From Nanobdellati archaeon (GTDB lineage Archaea; EX4484-52; JAADEF01), in contig JALWJP010000065.1 of the NCBI GenBank assembly GCA_026997215.1, forward strand, positions 1 to 5,323: a DNA stretch of 5,323 bases, written 5' to 3'. A program made the position numbers and the translations under genes. Each line of letters starts with the position of its first letter. The first letter of the stretch is position 1. Of this stretch, positions 1 through 5,222 are shown in pieces. The notes under the pieces are model-generated. The model was not told where the DNA came from. It did no database searches and saw only the letters and a list, made by a program, of their open reading frames with translations.

Positions 1-944
1 TTGGAAAGGTTATGTAATATAATTTTTCTTAATTCTTTTATTTCATAATCTTTAATTTTTGCAATTTTATCTGCTTTTGCTAATATGAATGGGTAGCCTA
101 AATATAAAGCATCATTGCATAATGCCAATATTTCTTCTAATGCCTCTATATTAAAAAAATCTTTATGCATTTCTATTCTTACAATTCTTCCATGTTTGTG
201 TGCTTTTAAAGCGCCGATAACTGCAGGATGTAGATCTCTTTTACCTATTGCAATAGGATAATAAATCCATGGCGCGTTTATATGAGCTAATTCGTTAACT
301 TCATTGAGTATATCTCTTCCCCTATTACTTAATATTGTTGAGAACTTTACCACCCCTATGATATCGCTACCTTTTTCATTAGCTTTCTTAAACACCTCAC
401 CTACAACTTCTTTTTCCCCTGTGACTCCCATATGCAAACTACCATCTCTCAACACTACAATCTCATCATAATTATTTATTATATGCTTTAACATGGCCCA
501 CTCCATAAATCTTCTTGTTATAGCTGCCACTGTTGCAGGTTTGGCTTTAAAAGCACTTCCTGTTAATGTCTCATCATAAGCATTGAATTCTTGAATTTTT
601 AATTTAATCTCAGTACCGGACCAGTGATAAGGCATTACCTCATAATAAAGTTGCTCTTCTTTTATTTTTGCTTTTACTAATGAAAGAAATGATGTTTCTA
701 AAATCCTACCTTTATTGGAAACTGCAACTACTCTTCCGTATTCTATTGCTATTCCACTTCCCTCTACCACCGTTTTGTTGCTTCCGTCAATTGCCCAGAC
801 CTCTCTAACATTCTTCTCCTTTAGTTTCATGAAGTGGTTTTTATTAAGAGGGAATGCTTCATATAACTCGGGATTGCTTAATATCGCCTTTATCTCAGGA
901 GCATGAGAAGGGGAACTTAGAAAATCTATTATTTTATCAATCAC
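1..944 (-). CDS. nurA: NurA-family 5'-3' nuclease (3' end beyond window)
   Basis: About 314 codons are visible and the frame is still open at the left edge, so the C-terminus is missing, probably by little. It matches the NurA family: AIDGS at residues 51-55 (motif I metal-binding Asp53), a helix with Glu148 (RRFMEW), RDGSL at 166-170 (Asp167), GVVK at 197-200, and a C-terminal LGYPF (282-286) with Tyr284. NurA is a Mn-dependent nuclease that works with the HerA translocase in DNA end resection before RadA loading; HerA is not in this window. The only plausible start is GTG at 944, because an in-frame TGA lies a few codons upstream. That GTG overlaps the previous stop as GTGA and has an SD (GGTGAGGT) before it, so translation is probably coupled to the upstream gene. 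Odd point: eight residues after Tyr284, where Sulfolobus NurA as I recall has a catalytic His, this protein has Asp292. The family call is firm; activity is inferred. Confidence 0.87.
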   Translation of the reverse strand, partial: MIDKIIDFLSSPSHAPEIKAILSNPELYEAFPLNKNHFMKLKEKNVREVWAIDGSNKTVVEGSGIAIEYGRVVAVSNKGRILETSFLSLVKAKIKEEQLYYEVMPYHWSGTEIKLKIQEFNAYDETLTGSAFKAKPATVAAITRRFMEWAMLKHIINNYDEIVVLRDGSLHMGVTGEKEVVGEVFKKANEKGSDIIGVVKFSTILSNRGRDILNEVNELAHINAPWIYYPIAIGKRDLHPAVIGALKAHKHGRIVRIEMHKDFFNIEALEEILALCNDALYLGYPFILAKADKIAKIKDYEIKELRKIILHNLS

Positions 945-1675
945 TTGAACCTCACCACCGCTCCTTCATTTAACCATTGAATCTCAAATTCTCCATAATT
1001 TGCGTATGTTTCATTTTCATAGATGGGTTTTATATTTTTAATCTTATCTTTAGAAAACCCCTCAATAAACATTACGCATGGTTCAGAGGAAGAAATCTTT
1101 ATGTTTTGTGGTTGGGTTTCTGCAAGTAAAAAAGAATATTCTTTCATCTTTTGAACACAAAAAGGAGGTATTTCTATTTCAAGGGCTTGGGAGAACTCTT
1201 CAAATGCACTCCTTTCGTTTATTTGCTCTTCATCGCATGTTTTAGCAAATTTTCTAATTTCTATTCTTTCAAACTTCAAATCTTTTAAGTTACCTTTTAC
1301 TACTATGATGTTACCGCCTCTAACTTTTCCTCCAAATAAGAGATCCAATGTTTCATTAATGAAAGTTATAGTTGCATAATCAAAATCCGTGTATTGAGTA
1401 TATACTTTGGCATAAATATTTCTCATACTCAAAGGCTTGTAAAAAGTAATAATTGCATCATAAGATTTTTCTTTTCTTTTTGTAATCTCTACTTTAACAC
1501 AGCCTTTCACCCCCTCAACTGTGTAAGTTCCTTCCCATGTCCCTTCTAAATTTAATACTTTTCTTTCATCATATCCTAATTTTTCAGAAACATAAGTATT
1601 TGTTAGAGCAGCATATAAAATCAAAGTTAAAGCCAATATTATTCCGAAGGATAAGAGCAGCAACCTGGCATTCAT
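941..1675 (-). CDS. Hypothetical membrane-anchored extracytoplasmic protein
   Basis: I do not recognise this 244-aa protein. Residues 5-24 form one hydrophobic segment after MNAR, fitting a signal anchor or signal peptide, so the rest probably lies outside the membrane. Residues 41-143 look like a beta-rich domain opening with LEGTWEGTY (43-51) and holding GGKVRGGN (115-122). This resembles calycin/lipocalin-like barrels, but only by pattern. There are four cysteines (59, 147, 173, 200), enough for two disulfides, and two NET sequons (107-109, 221-223) that could be N-glycosylated. The C-terminal part (about 150-244) has no motif I can name. It starts 4 nt after the tyrS stop behind a GAGGT site, and its stop overlaps the nurA start, so it is the middle gene of a tyrS-hyp-nurA unit. 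Nothing links its function to translation or repair; co-transcription may be incidental. Confidence 0.82.
   Translation of the reverse strand: MNARLLLLSFGIILALTLILYAALTNTYVSEKLGYDERKVLNLEGTWEGTYTVEGVKGCVKVEITKRKEKSYDAIITFYKPLSMRNIYAKVYTQYTDFDYATITFINETLDLLFGGKVRGGNIIVVKGNLKDLKFERIEIRKFAKTCDEEQINERSAFEEFSQALEIEIPPFCVQKMKEYSFLLAETQPQNIKISSSEPCVMFIEGFSKDKIKNIKPIYENETYANYGEFEIQWLNEGAVVRFK
949..959 (-). promoter_or_regulatory. Shine-Dalgarno site of nurA
   Basis: Reading the minus strand, GGTGGTGAGGT lies 4 bases before the GTG at 944. It holds two partial anti-SD matches, GGTGA and GAGGT. It lies inside the last codons of the upstream gene and supports the GTG start. Confidence 0.65.
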
Positions 1676-1679
1676 TTTA

Positions 1680-2771
1680 TTACCTCGTTATCTCTTGTGC
1701 CTTAACAAATTCATAAAGTTCTTTAGCCTTTTTGTTCTTCTCAAAATGCTCCCTTATGGGCTTTATTATTTCGTTGAGTTCTTTAGCTAAGGTTTCTTTC
1801 AAATCCAAAGGATGCACGTCACCTTTCCTATAAGCCTTTTCCATTTCCTCATAACTTTTAAACTCTATATTACCTCCAAACTTAGCAGGTCTTTCAACTA
1901 AAACCTCGTCTTTTATCCTAAAAACAATTTCCTTGAAATATTGCAAAATAGGATTGTCATTAACTTGCTTTTCAGGAGCATACGCCTTTCTTATTTTCCT
2001 TCTTATCTCTTCGTAAGAATCATGAACAAAAATAGCAGTATCTGGTTTTGATTTACTCATTTTAGATGTGATAAGCACATCTCTCCTTGCATCCTCGTCC
2101 ATTTTTTGAGGTTTAACAGGACCTTGCAAACCCATTAACAAGTTATGGTGAACTGCTATTGGTTTCTTCCATCCTAATTTCTCTGCTATCTCTCTTGCCA
2201 ACATATTAACTTTACGCTGATCCAAACCTAACTGGCATATGTCTATATCCATATAAAAAATATCTGCTGCTTGCATTGATGGGTAAAACACTACTGCAGT
2301 AGAATTATCTAAACTTTCGCTTCTTCCTGCTATTGTTAATGCTCTCAGCGTTCTCCTTAATGTATGGTTTCTAGCTATGGTTAAAACTATTCTCCAATAT
2401 TCCTCATCTCCTATAAAATCCTTATGCCAATGAACCTTTACTTTGTTTATATCTACCAGTCCAGATGCTTTCCATACCTCTAAGAAATATTCGCCAGCTT
2501 TTCTTATAACTTCTAAATTACCTCCAAATTTATTGTTTATCCATGCAAAGCTATCAGCTAAAAGCAAATGAAATTCCACTCCTGCCTTATGCATTTCATT
2601 TATAAGAAGTGGTCTATATATACCTACAGGCAAGTGAGCTAAGCCACTTGGCTCAAAACCATCATAAGCTTTTGGCTTTGTTTTTGTTTCGAAAAGATTT
2701 TTTAATTCTTGTTCTGTAATGATTTCATGAGCAAAACCTTTTATGATCTCTAGCCTACTTTCAACATCCAT
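1680..2771 (-). CDS. tyrS: Tyrosyl-tRNA synthetase, archaeal/eukaryal type
   Basis: This class I synthetase charges tRNA-Tyr with tyrosine in the cytoplasm. Taken from ATG 2771 it has 363 residues. The tyrosine pocket is clear: Tyr36 followed by GFEPSG (38-43), YPSMQAAD (163-170) and GLDQRK (182-187). These match the M. jannaschii positions Tyr32, Tyr151/Gln155/Asp158 and the downstream Gln. KMSKS is perfect (237-241), followed by DTAIFVHDS. HPLDLK (320-325) carries the Asp that in M. jannaschii reads the anticodon G. The HIGH motif is degenerate, HLPV at 46-49; the eukaryotic enzymes also lack its second His. The frame is open up to an ATG at 2828, but that start would add 19 residues absent from the M. 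jannaschii protein and would overlap the divergent EF-1 beta start. ATG 2771 lies about 25-30 nt after a TATA-like box, fitting a leaderless mRNA. It is the first gene of a unit with 941-1675 and nurA. Confidence 0.96.
   Translation of the reverse strand: MDVESRLEIIKGFAHEIITEQELKNLFETKTKPKAYDGFEPSGLAHLPVGIYRPLLINEMHKAGVEFHLLLADSFAWINNKFGGNLEVIRKAGEYFLEVWKASGLVDINKVKVHWHKDFIGDEEYWRIVLTIARNHTLRRTLRALTIAGRSESLDNSTAVVFYPSMQAADIFYMDIDICQLGLDQRKVNMLAREIAEKLGWKKPIAVHHNLLMGLQGPVKPQKMDEDARRDVLITSKMSKSKPDTAIFVHDSYEEIRRKIRKAYAPEKQVNDNPILQYFKEIVFRIKDEVLVERPAKFGGNIEFKSYEEMEKAYRKGDVHPLDLKETLAKELNEIIKPIREHFEKNKKAKELYEFVKAQEITR
1682..1686 (-). promoter_or_regulatory. Shine-Dalgarno site of the membrane-anchored protein
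   Basis: GAGGT on the minus strand, 6 nt before the ATG at 1675. It shares bases with the tyrS stop codon (GAGGTAA), a compact stop/SD overlap suggesting coupled translation. Confidence 0.7.
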
Positions 2772-2776
2772 AAAAA

Positions 2777-2784
2777 TTATAAAG
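2777..2784 (+). promoter_or_regulatory. Candidate TATA-like box for EF-1 beta gene
   Basis: TTATAAAG ends 37 nt before the ATG at 2822. A start about 25 nt downstream would give a leader of roughly 15 nt that keeps the SD at 2811-2818. The palindromic ATTTAAAT at 2795-2802 is the alternative, but a transcript from it would lose the SD. Confidence 0.4.
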
Positions 2785-2794
2785 TTAATGTAAC

Positions 2795-2804
2795 ATTTAA
2801 ATAA
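2795..2804 (-). promoter_or_regulatory. TATA-like box for leaderless tyrS transcript
   Basis: TTATTTAAAT on the minus strand; its TTTAAA core lies 25-30 nt before the tyrS ATG at 2771. Archaeal transcription usually starts about 25 nt after the box, so the transcript would begin at or next to the ATG. No SD precedes that ATG, in agreement. The core ATTTAAAT is palindromic and could also serve the plus strand. Confidence 0.5.
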
Positions 2805-2810
2805 GTTATT

Positions 2811-2818
2811 GAGGTGAT
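2811..2818 (+). promoter_or_regulatory. Shine-Dalgarno site of EF-1 beta gene
   Basis: GAGGTGAT, eight bases complementary to the usual archaeal 16S 3' end (GATCACCTCC), 3 nt before ATG 2822. It fixes the start and implies a leadered mRNA. Confidence 0.8.
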
Positions 2819-2821
2819 GGA

Positions 2822-3091
2822 ATGCCAAGGAAAGTGTTAATGGCTGTTAAACTTATGCCTTCTTCGCCCGATATAGACATGGATATGATTAAAAGGCAAG
2901 TAGAGCAGGCGACTTTAGAGTTAGGAGAAGTAAAGGATATGAAAGAAGAGCCTATTGCTTTTGGTTTAAAGGCTTTAAAGGTTTTGTTAATGGTAGAGGA
3001 TCAAGAAAGAATAGCTGAGAAGGTAGAGGAAAAGCTTAGTAATTTAGAGGGAATAGAAAGTGCGGAGGTAGAGAGCGTTACCTTAATTTAA
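2822..3091 (+). CDS. ef1b: Archaeal elongation factor 1-beta (EF-1A GDP/GTP exchange factor)
   Basis: The 89-residue length is typical of archaeal EF-1 beta, which promotes exchange of GDP for GTP on EF-1 alpha during elongation. Recognisable elements are the N-terminal strand VLMAVKLMPSSPD (5-17), then a helix (about 19-34), the family hallmark EEPIAFGLKAL (42-52), a strand VLLMV (54-58), a second helix (62-74), and the closing GIESAEVESVTLI. This is the small alpha-beta sandwich corresponding to the C-terminal domain of eukaryotic EF-1 beta. It is the only plus-strand gene here: divergent from tyrS across about 50 bp, and convergent with the 236-aa gene, overlapping it by 9 bp at the stops. 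A T-rich stretch follows its stop. I see no sequence anomaly. Confidence 0.95.
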   Translation: MPRKVLMAVKLMPSSPDIDMDMIKRQVEQATLELGEVKDMKEEPIAFGLKALKVLLMVEDQERIAEKVEEKLSNLEGIESAEVESVTLI

Positions 3092-3793
3092 CTTTTTTAT
3101 CTTTTTAGCAAATTGATTAATATAATAACCTTGTATGTACTCTATTTCTTCTCTCGATAAAATCGATTTTACTTTTATGTTTTCATCAAGCATTCTTATA
3201 TTGAAATAAGGAATTTCATGAATTAAATCCATAGGATTTATTTTTTTGCCATCTAATGTTCTAATTTGGCGGTTTATTTTTTTAACAGCTTTTTTATTAG
3301 GCGGTCTCGGGGTGTTATAATACATTATCCCGTTAATCGCCTTAACGAAATTACAGCCAACATCTATTATGATTATTTCATGCGTACCTTTAAGGTATCC
3401 GTAATTGTCTCCTTTCTTGAAAACATCACATATACCTATTAATTCTAGATAAACTCTATATATTTCATCAACTTCGCCATTATTCGTATGATCTACATAA
3501 TGAGAAAAAAAATAATATTCTCGTGGTTTGTTGAAAAAAGGATTATTACATTCATTTATTATTTTTATTTTTTCTCCAGCTATGACTTGAAGTGGTGGTG
3601 ATAATATTCCAAATCTTCTTGCAACCGCTGATGTTATGTATTCGTAAATCGGTTGATGTGTAACTTCTAAAGGACCTCTACGTTGATGGACAGAATGACA
3701 GAACTTTACATATCCGTAAACTTCTTTAAGATAAGCAAATCCTCCAGGATTGGAACCTTTTTTGTTTGAAACTATTCTTAAAACCCATTCCAT
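3083..3793 (-). CDS. Uncharacterised 236-aa protein, faint HipA/kinase-like pattern
   Basis: I do not recognise this protein. It has no signal peptide or membrane segment, so it is probably cytoplasmic. The first half shows YGYVKF (26-31), a helix with IYEYITSAVARRFGI (49-63), then SPPLQVI (65-71). This order (strand with Lys, helix with Glu, LGI-x-x-P) recalls the N-lobe of HipA-like kinases. In the middle, KKGDNYGYL (126-134) leads to a hydrophobic strand EIIIIDVGCNF (139-149), which could stand for a metal-binding IDxG. The canonical catalytic D(x4)N is absent, so activity is doubtful and the resemblance may be chance. The C-terminal half is rich in Lys and Ile and ends in a basic tail. 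The start at ATG 3793 has no SD but lies about 25 nt after a TATA-like box, fitting a leaderless mRNA. It follows radA by 49 bp with no clear terminator between, so read-through is possible. Its 3' end overlaps the EF-1 beta gene by 9 bp. Confidence 0.75.
   Translation of the reverse strand: MEWVLRIVSNKKGSNPGGFAYLKEVYGYVKFCHSVHQRRGPLEVTHQPIYEYITSAVARRFGILSPPLQVIAGEKIKIINECNNPFFNKPREYYFFSHYVDHTNNGEVDEIYRVYLELIGICDVFKKGDNYGYLKGTHEIIIIDVGCNFVKAINGIMYYNTPRPPNKKAVKKINRQIRTLDGKKINPMDLIHEIPYFNIRMLDENIKVKSILSREEIEYIQGYYINQFAKKIKKLN
3093..3106 (+). terminator. Oligo-T terminator after EF-1 beta gene
   Basis: T6 and T5 runs (TTTTTTATCTTTTT) begin two bases after the EF-1 beta stop. Archaeal RNA polymerase stops at such T-runs without a hairpin. 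The site lies within the last codons of the opposing 236-aa gene, where the same bases encode its Lys-rich end. Confidence 0.5.
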
Positions 3794-3814
3794 ATATATT
3801 TTATGTTCTTACTT

Positions 3815-3824
3815 CTTTAAAATA
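3815..3824 (-). promoter_or_regulatory. TATA-like box for the 236-aa gene
   Basis: TATTTTAAAG on the minus strand, centred about 26 nt before ATG 3793. The spacing predicts initiation at the start codon, and no SD is seen there. The surrounding 49 bp (3794-3842) is uniformly AT-rich with no other signal, which weakens the call. Confidence 0.4.
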
Positions 3825-3842
3825 TTTACTACTTTTTAAGGA

Positions 3843-4787
3843 TTATGCATCTCTTATTCCTTCCTCCGTCACTACAAAAACAGCTTCTCCATCAGGTAAA
3901 TTGGGACTATCAACTAATCTTGCAATTCTTTTATTTCCTTTACTTTTTCTTAAATATATTCTAAATGTTGCTGCATGATGCAATACATGACCTCCTGCTG
4001 CTTCAGTGGGATCTCCAAAGAACACGTCTGGCTTAGCCATAACCTGGTTTGTAACATAAACTGCTAAATTAAAAGTATCAGCATATTTTTGCAATGTATG
4101 TAAATGCCTGTTAAGTTTTTGCTGTCTTTCTGCTAAACTCCCTCTACCAACATAATCTGCTCTGAAATGAGCGGTAATTGAATCAACAATAATTAGTTTA
4201 ATGTTTTTCTCTTTAATAAGGTCTTTGGCTTTTTCTACAAGCAATATTTGATGATCAGAGTTATATGCTCTACCTACATAAATGTTTTTAAGTGCTTCTT
4301 CTCCATCCAACCCCACTCCTTTCGCCATCTGTTGTATTCTCTCTGGTCTAAATGTTTGCTCAGTATCGATATAAAGAACAGAACCTTCTAATCCCCCTTG
4401 ATCTTGAGGTAGTTGAACATTAACCGAGAGTTGATGAGCAATTTGTGTTTTAGCAGAACCGAATGCTCCGTAGCATTCAGTTATGCTTGATGTTTCTATA
4501 CCTCCTCCAAGCAATTCATCAAAAGCTTTGCTTCCTGTTGTTATTTTTCCTATTTTTTTTCTTTTCTCTAAGACTTTTAAACCGGATTCAAATCCCATAT
4601 CTAATGCATCTCTAGCAGCTGCTATTATTTTTGCAGCAACACCTTCTCCTATATCAGCTATCGCTGCCAATTCTGAAGGAGATGATGTTGCTATAATCAT
4701 TAAGTCATCCATACCCATTTCTTCGAGTTTCTCAGCGGTTTTTGGCCCTACACCGGGCAAATCTCTCACACTTTTTATTTCAGCCAT
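3843..4787 (-). CDS. radA: DNA repair and recombination protein RadA (RecA/Rad51 family)
   Basis: RadA forms ATP-dependent filaments on ssDNA and carries out strand exchange in homologous recombination. The 314-residue length is normal. Order: an N-terminal helix-hairpin-helix domain with LPGVGPKTAEKL (10-21) and IADIGEGVAAKI (43-54); a linker (62-80); KITTGSKAFDELLGGGIET (81-99); Walker A at 107-114; IDTEQTFRPERI (140-151) with catalytic Glu143; Walker B LIIVD (198-202); VGRGSLAERQQ (213-223); TNQVMAKPDVFFGD (246-259) leading into DNA-binding loop L2; and the C-terminal SPNLPDGEAVF and EEGIRDA. Two residues are unusual. Walker A reads GAFGSAKT, with Ala112 where GKT is expected. The polymerisation motif reads FESG (66-69), with Gly in place of the FxxA alanine. 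It abuts the RPA-like gene (TAAATG) and has a nine-base SD, so both are probably co-translated. Confidence 0.97.
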   Translation of the reverse strand: MAEIKSVRDLPGVGPKTAEKLEEMGMDDLMIIATSSPSELAAIADIGEGVAAKIIAAARDALDMGFESGLKVLEKRKKIGKITTGSKAFDELLGGGIETSSITECYGAFGSAKTQIAHQLSVNVQLPQDQGGLEGSVLYIDTEQTFRPERIQQMAKGVGLDGEEALKNIYVGRAYNSDHQILLVEKAKDLIKEKNIKLIIVDSITAHFRADYVGRGSLAERQQKLNRHLHTLQKYADTFNLAVYVTNQVMAKPDVFFGDPTEAAGGHVLHHAATFRIYLRKSKGNKRIARLVDSPNLPDGEAVFVVTEEGIRDA

Positions 4788-5222
4788 TTAGATCACCTCT
4801 TTTAATTCTTTAAAATTATGAACTGTTACTTCCAAAGTGTTATTGTAATCATTAACTTTTACTGTACCTTTTATTTTAAAAAATCCTTTAAGCAATCGCT
4901 GTTCTATGCTTTCATAGAACGAATCTTTACCTTCTTTTTTTATTACCTCTTCGATTTCCTCTTCCTTCATACCTACTAGTTTTTCTGCATCTTGCCTAAA
5001 GAAATTTACAATTATGGAAGAAGTTCCATCGTCTATGATACCTGAGAGAATGATAAGTTTTTCAGATTCTATGTTATGTATGGTGCATTTTTCCCCTTCT
5101 ACTCTTTTTTTACATTTCGGACAAAATCTTAAAATAGGATCTTTTCTAAAAAGTCGTGTAAAATAACCTTTTATAGAGATATTTTCTTTATCTTTATTTA
5201 TCCATTCTTTTTTCCATCTCAA
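4788..5222 (-). CDS. RPA-like ssDNA-binding protein, zinc-finger OB domain
   Basis: The 144 residues look like one zinc-containing OB fold, as in the C-terminal part of archaeal RPA41 and DBD-C of eukaryotic RPA70. A first strand, ISIKGYFTRLF (15-25), is followed by FCPKC (33-37) and CTIH (46-49), giving a Cys34/Cys37/Cys46/His49 zinc site inserted after the first strand. Then come LIILSGIIDDGTSSI (56-70) and a strand with NFFRQDAEKLVG (73-84), the RPA pattern of DDGT followed by an AExLxG helix. A charged helical stretch (86-110) and final strands (114-135) complete the fold. It would bind ssDNA, alone or as a subunit, and its coupling to radA fits a presynaptic role. Full archaeal RPA41 is more than twice as long, so this is a short subunit or a separated C-terminal domain. 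The start is TTG at 5222; no ATG or GTG occurs in frame before the zinc site. A weak AGGA lies 8 nt upstream, and the start overlaps the preceding open frame by 4 nt. Confidence 0.85.
   Translation of the reverse strand: MRWKKEWINKDKENISIKGYFTRLFRKDPILRFCPKCKKRVEGEKCTIHNIESEKLIILSGIIDDGTSSIIVNFFRQDAEKLVGMKEEEIEEVIKKEGKDSFYESIEQRLLKGFFKIKGTVKVNDYNNTLEVTVHNFKELKEVI
4791..4799 (-). promoter_or_regulatory. Strong Shine-Dalgarno site of radA
   Basis: GAGGTGATC on the minus strand, nine bases complementary to the canonical archaeal 16S 3' tail, separated from ATG 4787 only by the TAA of the preceding gene. It lies within the last codons of the RPA-like gene and points to coupled expression. Confidence 0.8.

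Noticed and set aside
715..906. 63-codon plus-strand open frame
   Set aside because: It is antisense to nurA motif I; its Ser/Leu/Thr-rich product is typical of the reverse of real coding sequence, and no SD precedes it.
2772..2828. N-terminal extension of TyrRS from ATG 2828 (19 extra residues)
   Set aside because: It would start inside the divergent EF-1 beta gene, run through the promoter spacer, and add hydrophobic residues absent from the M. jannaschii enzyme. ATG 2771 gives the expected N-terminus and has a TATA-like box at leaderless distance.
3083..3793. Toxin (HipA-type) of a toxin-antitoxin pair
   Set aside because: No small partner gene adjoins it, and the catalytic motif of HipA kinases is not present; only a faint fold-level pattern remains.
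3766..3978. 70-codon plus-strand open frame across the radA/orphan gap
   Set aside because: It is antisense to the 3' end of radA and the start of the orphan gene. It has no SD, and its hydrophobic look comes from reverse reading of Lys/Glu-rich codons.
4483..4791. 102-codon plus-strand open frame
   Set aside because: It is fully antisense to the N-terminal half of radA, which is certain, and has no start signal or recognisable motif.
5197..5217. Short minus-strand frame starting ATG 5217 as an alternative start for the RPA-like gene
   Set aside because: It is not in the zinc/OB frame and ends after seven codons, so TTG 5222 remains the only usable start.
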